Source: an uncultured Treponema sp. (GTDB lineage Bacteria > Spirochaetota > Spirochaetia > Treponematales > Treponemataceae). Taken from it: a DNA stretch of 57,583 nt. Positions within the stretch are counted from its first letter, which is position 1. Every line of letters begins with the position of its first letter. A program made the position numbers and the translations under genes. Shown in pieces: positions 1 through 6,623 of the stretch. The notes below the pieces were generated by a model, which was not told the origin of the DNA, searched no databases, and saw only the letters and a program-made list of their open reading frames with translations. The stretch covers positions 352,155-409,737 of the forward strand of contig CAMVCB010000002.1 of the NCBI GenBank assembly GCA_947165895.1. The letters are read 5' to 3'.

Positions 1-2173
1 AATCTTTGTGAACCTTATCAAAGTATTCACCCCAGGCATATCCGGCAAGTGTGGCACCAGTAATTGTTAATCCAAGTGACTGTCCCGGCTTGTCAAATCC
101 GAACCAGAAGGCAGCCGCATAGTAAGGTGTAAATCCACAGGCCCATGCATCGGCCCAGTTCTGGGTTGTACCGGTTTTACCGCCTGCAGGCATGGTATAT
201 TTCTTTCCTTTTTCGTCATGATAATCAAAATGCCAGCTCTGGGCGCTGAGTGTACCGCCGTTAAATACTGTCTGCTCAAGAAGCTTAACCATAACGTAAG
301 CAGTCTGAGGTGAAATAACCTGAATCTTTTCACCCTTAGCTGCCTGTGCCTTTCTTATTTCAAGCTCAGGATTTAAGATAACGTCGCCGTTTTTATCTTC
401 AACGGTTCTGATAGCCATTGGAGTAACTTCCTTTCCTCCGTTGGCAAAAATTGCATAAGCGCGGGCCATCTCAACAGGGCGGACAGAACATACTCCAAGA
501 CCAATAGGATAGCCCGGAACAAAGGCACGTGTCGGTAATTCTTCCTTTGAAATACCAAGAAGGGCAACTGCACGGCTGATGGCTGCTTCAAATCCGATTC
601 CGTCAAGAACCTTAAGGGAAGGAACGTTCATAGAACGGGTAAGGGCGTGGTAAACTGTTACATCACCCTCCCATTCACCCTTGAAGTTCAAAGGAATGTA
701 AGGCTTTCCGTCTGCTGTATGGAAAACAACCGGCGAGTCAGAAATTATGGTTGTCGGTGTGAACTTGCGTGAATCAATGGCGGCTGAATAATAAAGCGGC
801 TTAAATGTAGAACCCGGCTGAACCTTTGCCTGGGTTGCGCGGATAAACTGGTTTTCCTGATCAAACTTGCTTCCGCCTACAAGGGCATCGATGTAGCCGT
901 TTTCGTGATCAAGGGCAATCATTGTACCTTCAATAGTTGTCTTTTCATCGTTCTGCTTGGAAATTGCAACGGCGCGGTTAATGATGTTGATTTTCAGCTT
1001 TTCTGAACCGTTTATCATGGAAATTACGTCAAGAACCGGGTTTACCTTATTGATGAATTCGTTGTTGGCAACAAGCTCTGTTCTCTGCTCACTTACCTTT
1101 AAGCTTGGAATATTGAAAAGCAGGGCAATCATTTCAGAAATTGGCACATAAGTTCCGTAAGCAACTCCGGCTTTTGCAGAATGTTCCCTCTTGTAGCGGG
1201 CATTTGCATCCTTAATCCACTTTTCCATTACTTCCTGAGCAATCAGCTGGTGGGAAAGATTTAAGGTTGTATTTACTGTAAATCCGCCTGTGTAAATATC
1301 GTCAGAACCGTAAATCATGCTTCCAAGCTCGCGGCGTACATATTCGCTGAACCAGGGTGCCTTGTCGTCACGCATCATGTAAGCTGATGTTGAAGTTCTT
1401 GTGTAGTCAAAATCTGCCCAGAAGTCATTGAAAGATTCTTCTGCGGCATCCTTTGTGATAAAGCCCTGGGCAACCATAGAATCAAGTACGTTTTTCTGTC
1501 TGTCCATAGCCCGGTTAGGATGGTCAAAAGGATTATAAAAGGCCGGGTTTGAAAGCTGGATAACAAGGATTGCGGCTTCTGCCGGTGTGATTTCTGTTGC
1601 TCCGTGACCGAAGTAATATTTTGAGGCTGCGTTTACACCGTAAGTACCGCCGCCAAAATAAATCTTGTTCAGGTAAAGCTCAAGAATTTCATTTTTGGAA
1701 TAGCGGCGCTCCATCTGAATTGCCCACCAGAGCTCTTTAAGTTTTCGGGTGATGGATTTATCGTTACGGTCGCAGTAAAGGGTTCCGGCAATCTGCTGGG
1801 TCAGGGTTGAACCACCACCAAGTGAACGGCCAGTAAGAATACCTACAACTCCGCGCAGAATAGCCTTAAAGTTAAAGCCGCCGTGGGCAAAGAAAACCCG
1901 GTCTTCGCGGGTAATCAGGGCGTCTACCAGATGCTGGGGAAGGTGACGGTAATCGATGATTTCGCGTTTTTCATCTGATGCGAACTCTGTGATTACTTCA
2001 CCGTTGATGTCCAGAAGCTTTGTCGGTAAGGCTGTTTCAAATTCCGTGATATATTCTGAATCAATTATATTCTTTGTTGATGCAAGTGCCGCTCCAAGGC
2101 CTGCGCCAGTGCCTAAGGCACACAAAAGAAGGAGGCCTGAAATAATAAGGGGAGCTCTCTGATTTTTTTTCAT
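1..2173 (-). CDS. mrcA: Penicillin-binding protein 1A (bifunctional transglycosylase/transpeptidase), 3' end cut by window edge
   Basis: Class A PBP that polymerises and cross-links peptidoglycan on the outer face of the inner membrane. About 724 codons are visible and the C-terminus runs off the left edge. The start ATG (2173) is followed by a Lys-rich cytoplasmic tip and one membrane helix (residues ~8-30). The family-51 transglycosylase domain shows EDRVFFAHGGFN with the catalytic Glu at ~90. The transpeptidase domain shows SxxK in PGSTFK (Ser ~455), SMN, and the KTG box in GKTGTTQNW (~665). All catalytic motifs are intact. No Shine-Dalgarno is visible; a TATAAT lies 8 nt upstream of the ATG, so the message may be leaderless. 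Family assignment is firm; the choice of mrcA over another class A paralogue is by convention. Confidence 0.93.
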   Translation of the reverse strand, partial: MKKNQRAPLIISGLLLLCALGTGAGLGAALASTKNIIDSEYITEFETALPTKLLDINGEVITEFASDEKREIIDYRHLPQHLVDALITREDRVFFAHGGFNFKAILRGVVGILTGRSLGGGSTLTQQIAGTLYCDRNDKSITRKLKELWWAIQMERRYSKNEILELYLNKIYFGGGTYGVNAASKYYFGHGATEITPAEAAILVIQLSNPAFYNPFDHPNRAMDRQKNVLDSMVAQGFITKDAAEESFNDFWADFDYTRTSTSAYMMRDDKAPWFSEYVRRELGSMIYGSDDIYTGGFTVNTTLNLSHQLIAQEVMEKWIKDANARYKREHSAKAGVAYGTYVPISEMIALLFNIPSLKVSEQRTELVANNEFINKVNPVLDVISMINGSEKLKINIINRAVAISKQNDEKTTIEGTMIALDHENGYIDALVGGSKFDQENQFIRATQAKVQPGSTFKPLYYSAAIDSRKFTPTTIISDSPVVFHTADGKPYIPLNFKGEWEGDVTVYHALTRSMNVPSLKVLDGIGFEAAISRAVALLGISKEELPTRAFVPGYPIGLGVCSVRPVEMARAYAIFANGGKEVTPMAIRTVEDKNGDVILNPELEIRKAQAAKGEKIQVISPQTAYVMVKLLEQTVFNGGTLSAQSWHFDYHDEKGKKYTMPAGGKTGTTQNWADAWACGFTPYYAAAFWFGFDKPGQSLGLTITGATLAGYAWGEYFDKVHKD

Positions 2174-2181
2174 AATTTCTG

Positions 2182-2187
2182 ATTATA
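2182..2187 (-). promoter_or_regulatory. -10 box of the PBP1A gene
   Basis: TATAAT on the minus strand ends 8 nt before the ATG of the PBP gene. No good -35 is seen (TTTCCT-like sequence at the expected distance). Transcription would begin at or within a base or two of the start codon. Confidence 0.5.
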
Positions 2188-2236
2188 GCGTTTTTTTCTA
2201 TTATAGGAAAGTATAGGAAACTGAGGGGATTTGGGC

Positions 2237-2264
2237 AAAAAAAAGGCGCTGAAGAATCAGCGCC
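2237..2264 (-). terminator. Intrinsic terminator of the M23/PEGA-like operon
   Basis: Read on the minus strand: perfect 8-bp stem GGCGCTGA/TCAGCGCC with a 4-nt loop, followed by eight T. It lies downstream of the gene ending at 2391 and upstream of the PBP gene promoter. Confidence 0.88.
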
Positions 2265-2390
2265 ATGCCTTAATCAGGCAGCCAGGGACATGGGTGGGAG
2301 GGGAAAATGTCCCTGACATTTATAATATCGGGAGTATGGTGCAAAATCTTTAGCTTTATATTTAAATTTTATAAAAATTTTAAAGATTTT

Positions 2391-3386
2391 TTATTCTTCT
2401 GTGATTGTAAGGTCTACCGAGCAGTTTACCCTGTAGGTTTTGCCCTTGATGGCGTTTATTGTACGTACAATTTCATAATCACCGACTGTAAAGCGGATTT
2501 TATGCTCACCCTCTTCAATGTAGCTTTCTTTTCCAAAAAGGGTGAAGATTTTATCATCGATGAAAGTTTTTGTTCCTTCCGGTGCCGAAACAAAAAGAGA
2601 AGGTTCAATGCTCTTGAGCTCAATCTGAAGCTCGGTAGTTTTTGCCCGGTCTATTCTCAAGGTTCTTACTTCATTCCTGAATGAAGGTGATGTTACTGAA
2701 AGGTTGTGAACCCCAGTATCAAGGAATATTTTTCCTGCCTTTGAAAGGGTAACGATTTTGTCATCAACGTAGATTGTTGCATTCTCCGGCTTTTTGCCGT
2801 CAGCCCCTGTAAGACTCAGCTTTAATTCGCCCTGATTAGAAAGAATAGGTTTTACCGTCAGCTTGATTTTTGATTCCATTGCTTCTTCGGGCACGCCTTT
2901 CATAACAGGCTGCAGGCGGAGGAAAATAGTGCCGTCTGCAAATTCAACCACAGAATCCATCAGAGTTGTGTACTGATTCTGTTTAAGACTGTTTTCTTTT
3001 TTTAGCGGCACCTGTAAAACCCAGGAAAGCCTTCCCGGCAGGGTGCTTACAAACTGGCGGGAGCCTGAATAGTCAATCTGATTTTCAGAAGGGGAGGGGG
3101 AAATCTTATTATAAACCGAGCAGGCAACGCAGTCCTGCCAGTAGGCAATTGCCTCCGGAATATCCATCTTGATTTCTATGCCTTCTATAAAGGTTTTGTC
3201 TTCCGGCAGCTTCATAGCAAGCGATTCATTTGTTCCCAGATGCAGCTGCTCTTCAAAATCAACCTCCTGCTTTACCGAAAGAAGGTGCAGCTTTCCCGTT
3301 CTGAAGGATTCTCCAAAAAGGAAAGCTGAAAACGTCAGCGCAAAAGAGAAAATAAAGCCTTTTTTAATAAATCTTGCAGTCTTCAC
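2391..3386 (-). CDS. Exported protein with PEGA-like repeats, unknown function
   Basis: 331-residue protein that I do not recognise as a named family. Residues 1-25 form a signal peptide (basic start, hydrophobic FIFSFALTFSAFLFG, then ESF). The C-terminal half has two PEGA-like beta units, one around ATIYVDDKIVTLSKAGK with DTGVHNLSVTSP, the other around TKTFIDDKIFTLFGKES with IEEGEHKIRF. The 'short peptide, D-D/K, G-x-H' pattern is typical of surface-carbohydrate or envelope proteins. It starts 9 nt after the M23 peptidase gene ends, so the two are co-transcribed and probably work together at the cell wall or outer membrane. The second half of this inference rests only on context. Confidence 0.7.
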   Translation of the reverse strand: MKTARFIKKGFIFSFALTFSAFLFGESFRTGKLHLLSVKQEVDFEEQLHLGTNESLAMKLPEDKTFIEGIEIKMDIPEAIAYWQDCVACSVYNKISPSPSENQIDYSGSRQFVSTLPGRLSWVLQVPLKKENSLKQNQYTTLMDSVVEFADGTIFLRLQPVMKGVPEEAMESKIKLTVKPILSNQGELKLSLTGADGKKPENATIYVDDKIVTLSKAGKIFLDTGVHNLSVTSPSFRNEVRTLRIDRAKTTELQIELKSIEPSLFVSAPEGTKTFIDDKIFTLFGKESYIEEGEHKIRFTVGDYEIVRTINAIKGKTYRVNCSVDLTITEE

Positions 3387-3395
3387 TAAAAACCT

Positions 3396-4364
3396 TTAAA
3401 AATTCAATTTATCGCGGGGGTTTTCAACCTTGCCGCCCTGTCGGATTTCAAAGTGCAGGTGGTCGCCGGTTGCCTGACCTGTATGTCCTACAAGTCCGAT
3501 TATAGTTCCTTTTTTTACAGACTGATACTGGTCTACATTCATCTTTGAAAGATGGGCATAAACGCTTGTCTGTTTTCCGTGATCATGACTCAGAATGATG
3601 TAATTTCCGAATACTGGATCATCAGGAACTGCGTAAGCAACATCACCGTCCTTTATTGCATATACAGGGCTTCCTTCTGCGGCTGCAAGATCTATTCCGT
3701 TGTGATTCTTAATCTGTCCCGAAAATGGATTTTTCCTCTTTCCAAATTCAGAAGAAACCGTAAAAGAATCCTTTGTCAGCGGAAGCATGAAAGCGGAATC
3801 AAGATAAAAAGCTCTTTCTGTCGGCTCAAATCTTTTTCCCTGTATGAATACAAAATTCCGTCCTTTAATTTTATAGTATAAGGTGCCTTTTGTTAAGTTT
3901 TGATTTTTGTAATTTTGAAAAAGAAGGGTTTCTATATCATTTTGGCCGCCGTCAAGGGCAATAAAAATCCCCTGAACTGTCGGAACTATGATTGTCTGTC
4001 CTTTTATGTTATCGTCCTTGCTGGCAATAGAATTTAGGGTTGCCATTGTATCTATGTTGATGTTAAGTCTTGCGCAAAGCTGTAGAAAATCAAATTTTAC
4101 GCTGTCTGAACCGGGGCTGTAACGGAAGAAGGTATATTCAGGATTTTGGCCGGCAAAGACCCTGCGGGAATTTTTTTCAACAATTTCATTGAACTGCTGG
4201 AAAACTACATTTTCTCTTTTTGGGAAAAGACTTTGAATTTCAGGAAGCTTTTCTATGTCGATTTCAATTGCTTCGTCTATGTTCATGCCCTGTGCAGTCA
4301 GGCAGGCAGCTGTAAAACTTCCCAGAAAGATTAAGGCTAAAAGTGATTTTTTTGCGGCTTTCAT
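3396..4364 (-). CDS. M23 family metallopeptidase with LysM-like segment
   Basis: 322-residue exported peptidoglycan endopeptidase of the LytM/M23 type. Hydrophobic signal at residues 6-24; the TAAC at 18-21 could serve as a loose spirochaetal lipobox, so it may be a lipoprotein. Residues ~85-128 (SDSVKFDFLQLCARLNINID to GQTIIVP) look like a LysM-type glycan-binding unit. The catalytic domain is intact: zinc ligands H221 and D225 in NHNGIDLA and the HLHFEI motif near 300. First gene of a two-gene operon with the PEGA-like protein. The upstream 25 nt hold TATTAT but no convincing ribosome site. Confidence 0.9.
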   Translation of the reverse strand: MKAAKKSLLALIFLGSFTAACLTAQGMNIDEAIEIDIEKLPEIQSLFPKRENVVFQQFNEIVEKNSRRVFAGQNPEYTFFRYSPGSDSVKFDFLQLCARLNINIDTMATLNSIASKDDNIKGQTIIVPTVQGIFIALDGGQNDIETLLFQNYKNQNLTKGTLYYKIKGRNFVFIQGKRFEPTERAFYLDSAFMLPLTKDSFTVSSEFGKRKNPFSGQIKNHNGIDLAAAEGSPVYAIKDGDVAYAVPDDPVFGNYIILSHDHGKQTSVYAHLSKMNVDQYQSVKKGTIIGLVGHTGQATGDHLHFEIRQGGKVENPRDKLNF

Positions 4365-4390
4365 TCTTAATTAATAATAAAGCAAGTATT

Positions 4391-4430
4391 TAAAAAATAA
4401 AAGACAGATTCCTGCCAGAGAATCTGTCTT
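4391..4430 (-). terminator. Intrinsic terminator after the ferredoxin gene
   Basis: Perfect 11-bp stem AAGACAGATTC/GAATCTGTCTT with an 8-nt loop, followed on the minus strand by a T-rich run (TTATTTTTTA). It lies 27 nt downstream of the ferredoxin stop codon. Confidence 0.9.
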
Positions 4431-4456
4431 AATCTGAAAGAAAGAGATTCAGAAAA

Positions 4457-4627
4457 TTACTCTTCTGAAATTGCTTCAGCAGGACATTCAGCTGCACAAG
4501 TTCCACAGCTGATGCATGCTGCTGCATCGATTACTCTTTTATCTCCGCTTTCAGAGATAGCTCCAACCGGGCAGTCCGGTTCACAAGTTCCGCAGTTTAC
4601 ACATGCGTCGTTGATTTTGTATGCCAT
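4457..4627 (-). CDS. Small 2x[4Fe-4S] ferredoxin
   Basis: 56-residue clostridial-type ferredoxin, a soluble low-potential electron carrier. It holds two CxxCxxCxxxCP clusters: CVNCGTCEPDCP (residues 9-20) and CISCGTCAAECP (38-49), each ligating one [4Fe-4S] centre with exchange of the fourth Cys. Length is typical of the family (about 55). Start ATG at 4627 is preceded by AGGAG at good spacing. It is divergent from deoC and has its own terminator, so it is monocistronic. The redox partner cannot be told from the neighbourhood. Confidence 0.95.
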   Translation of the reverse strand: MAYKINDACVNCGTCEPDCPVGAISESGDKRVIDAAACISCGTCAAECPAEAISEE

Positions 4628-4680
4628 ATTTGCTCCTATAAAAAACCTGGTTGTATTTTGCCAGACAAGTCTTTCTATAA

Positions 4681-4709
4681 AATATACAATATGAATTCCG
4701 TTTGAGCAA
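4681..4709 (-). promoter_or_regulatory. Predicted promoter of the ferredoxin gene
   Basis: On the minus strand, TTGCTC (4709-4704), a 17-bp spacer and TATATT (4686-4681). This gives a leader of roughly 45-50 nt with an AGGAG ribosome site. Inference from sequence match only. Confidence 0.5.
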
Positions 4710-4726
4710 CTATTTTCGGAGTCAAA

Positions 4727-4754
4727 TTGACAAGAGGTTTACTTCTTATATAAT
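4727..4754 (+). promoter_or_regulatory. Consensus sigma-70 promoter of deoC
   Basis: TTGACA (4727-4732), 16-bp spacer, TATAAT (4749-4754). Both hexamers are perfect. The expected start of transcription (about 7 nt downstream) coincides with the deoC ATG at 4762, predicting a leaderless mRNA. Confidence 0.85.
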
Positions 4755-4761
4755 TATATTT

Positions 4762-5472
4762 ATGACTAAACAAGAAATAGCGTCTATGATAGACCACACT
4801 GTACTGGCTCCTCAGGCTGGAGTCAGCGAAATTGAAAAGCTTTGTAAGGAAGCTGATGAAAATCATTTTGCCTCTGTTTGTATTAATCCCTCTTATGTTG
4901 AGCTTGCTTCTGAGCTTCTGAAAGATTCTTCTGTAAAAGTTTGTACCGTTATCGGTTTTCCTCTTGGTGCTACACCTTCTGCCGTTAAGGCTTTTGAAAC
5001 AAGAACCTGCATTCAGAATGGTGCTGATGAAGTTGATATGGTTATCAATATCGGTGCTGCCCGCGACGGAAGATTTTCTGAAGTTGGAAAAGATATTGCT
5101 GATGTAGTTGATGCCGCAAGAGACGAAGGTAAAAAGCTTAACAAAACAATTGTTGTAAAAGTTATCCTCGAAACCTGCTTCCTTTCTGACAAGGCAATTG
5201 AAAGCTGCTGCCTCTGCGCTAAAAAAGCCGGAGCAGATTTTGTAAAGACTTCTACAGGCTTTGCAAGTCCTAAAGACAAGGATGGAAATCCTCTTCCTAA
5301 CGGTGCTACAGCTCATCATGTTGCCCTTATGAGAAAGACAGTAGGACCTGACATGGGTGTAAAAGCATCTGGTGGAGTAAGAACTTCTAAGGCTGCCCTT
5401 GAAATGGTTGAAGCCGGTGCTAACCGCATTGGAACTTCAAGCGGAATAGCAATTCTTAAGGATTTTCAGTAA
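4762..5472 (+). CDS. deoC: Deoxyribose-phosphate aldolase
   Basis: Cytosolic class I aldolase that splits 2-deoxyribose 5-phosphate into glyceraldehyde 3-phosphate and acetaldehyde in deoxynucleoside catabolism. 236 residues, the usual bacterial length. Seen: MIDHTVLAP near the N-terminus, [20 protein letters not shown], the Schiff-base Lys in VVKVILETC (~133) and the phosphate-binding KTSTGF and [13 protein letters not shown] 60 nt upstream keeps the frame open, but it lies upstream of the -35 box, so the ATG at 4762 is the real start. No Shine-Dalgarno precedes it, consistent with leaderless translation. No other deo genes adjoin it. Confidence 0.95.
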   Translation: MTKQEIASMIDHTVLAPQAGVSEIEKLCKEADENHFASVCINPSYVELASELLKDSSVKVCTVIGFPLGATPSAVKAFETRTCIQNGADEVDMVINIGAARDGRFSEVGKDIADVVDAARDEGKKLNKTIVVKVILETCFLSDKAIESCCLCAKKAGADFVKTSTGFASPKDKDGNPLPNGATAHHVALMRKTVGPDMGVKASGGVRTSKAALEMVEAGANRIGTSSGIAILKDFQ

Positions 5473-5503
5473 GGATTAGCAAAAGGGCTGATAAAGTCTG
5501 AGT

Positions 5504-5532
5504 AAAAGGGGGCCGCATGGCTCCCTTTTTTT
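5504..5532 (+). terminator. Intrinsic terminator of deoC
   Basis: Stem AAAAGGGGGCC/GGCTCCCTTTT (11 bp with one G-U) with loop GCAT, followed by T7. The A-run on the other side means it may also end transcription of the convergent hydrolase gene. Confidence 0.85.
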
Positions 5533-5545
5533 ATAGCCGCCTGCT

Positions 5546-6508
5546 TTATATATACCAGAAAAACTGGTTATTTTCGATGATAACTTTAATCAGCTTCATA
5601 TCGTGAAGAAGAGCAAGGTAAGAGCGCAGGGTACTTCCTACCAGCACAAAATTCCCGAAGCCCAGCTTCATATCATTCATATCGGCTACAGCCTTCAAAA
5701 GCTCTTCCGAAGTTTTTCTTCCCTTTGAAATCAGATTTAAAAGCATTTCCTTAGTTTCAAGGATTGCAAGCCTGTTCATTTCAATGGTTTCTGTAAGGTT
5801 TTTGCTTATACAATCCCCGTGGCTTGGAATGCAGTATTCAATGTTTTCGATTTTTTCAAGCTTATCAAGAGACTGCATAAACTCAAAGGGGTTCTGCATG
5901 TAGGGAATCCAGTATTTGGAAAGTTCTCCGCGGGTAAAAAGACCGTCCCCCGCATACAGGGCCTTTTTACCGTCCGGGCATGTATAAATTACTGCTGTCA
6001 TTTCAAAGCAGTGGCCCGGCATGGAAAGAAAGGTGATGGTACTGCCGTCAGAAAAGCTGATTTTATCGGCTTCTGATATTATGCGGTCAGGTTTTGTAGG
6101 GGTTGCCTTAAAATAAGATGTCTGGATTTCGTGGGGCGGAATACCTCCCCAGATCTGGGTTGCCTGCAAATAAGGATTTTCCATCATGGCACATTCTAAA
6201 AGGGGCGCCCAGACCTGGCAGCCTGTCTTTTTTGTGATGAAGTCGTTTCCGCCTATATGGTCAGTATGCCCGTGGGTATTTATGATTGTTTCCAGCTTCC
6301 ACTCTTCGCCTTTATCTTCAAAATAATCTGTAAGGATTCCAAGAATGTATTCTGCATCAACTTCAGTCGTTCCGGAATCAATCAGATAAACTTTGTCGGC
6401 GCGGGCCTTTTTATCATCCTTTTTTATGATTACTCCAATATTGGTCGGGGCAGGGATAAGAAAGGCTCCCGGTAAAAGTTCTATAATTTTTGTTGAAATA
6501 TCTGACAT
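5546..6508 (-). CDS. Metallo-beta-lactamase-fold hydrolase
   Basis: 320-residue soluble MBL-superfamily protein. The metal site is complete: HGHTDH at 79-84, a further His in MPGHCF (~166), Asp in YAGDGLF, and His in IPSHGD. The ~70 residues after the metal domain form a helical tail (ETKEMLLNLISKGRKTSEELL) of the kind seen in glyoxalase-II-like and RNase-Z-like relatives; the substrate cannot be read from sequence. The start ATG has AAGGA 8 nt upstream. The promoter is an extended -10, TGC-TATAAT on the minus strand (6549-6541), immediately after the T-run of the preceding terminator. Confidence 0.85.
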   Translation of the reverse strand: MSDISTKIIELLPGAFLIPAPTNIGVIIKKDDKKARADKVYLIDSGTTEVDAEYILGILTDYFEDKGEEWKLETIINTHGHTDHIGGNDFITKKTGCQVWAPLLECAMMENPYLQATQIWGGIPPHEIQTSYFKATPTKPDRIISEADKISFSDGSTITFLSMPGHCFEMTAVIYTCPDGKKALYAGDGLFTRGELSKYWIPYMQNPFEFMQSLDKLEKIENIEYCIPSHGDCISKNLTETIEMNRLAILETKEMLLNLISKGRKTSEELLKAVADMNDMKLGFGNFVLVGSTLRSYLALLHDMKLIKVIIENNQFFWYI

Positions 6509-6548
6509 GAAAAATCCTTACAGGCAAAAAGTATAAAATGATTATAGC

Positions 6549-6597
6549 AAAAAAAAACGGCTGTTCAATCAATATTTTAATATTAATCAAACAGCCG
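6549..6597 (-). terminator. Strong intrinsic terminator of the GreA-domain gene
   Basis: Long near-perfect minus-strand hairpin CGGCTGTTTGATTAATATT / ATATTGATTGAACAGCCG followed by nine T. Lies 27 nt beyond the stop codon of the GreA-domain gene. Confidence 0.92.
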
Positions 6598-6623
6598 CCT
6601 GGATTTATCAAGAAAATAAAAGC

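Noticed and set aside
4702..4761. Upstream TTG start for deoC adding 20 residues
   Set aside because: This segment contains the perfect -35 and -10 of the deoC promoter and has no homology to the aldolase N-terminus.
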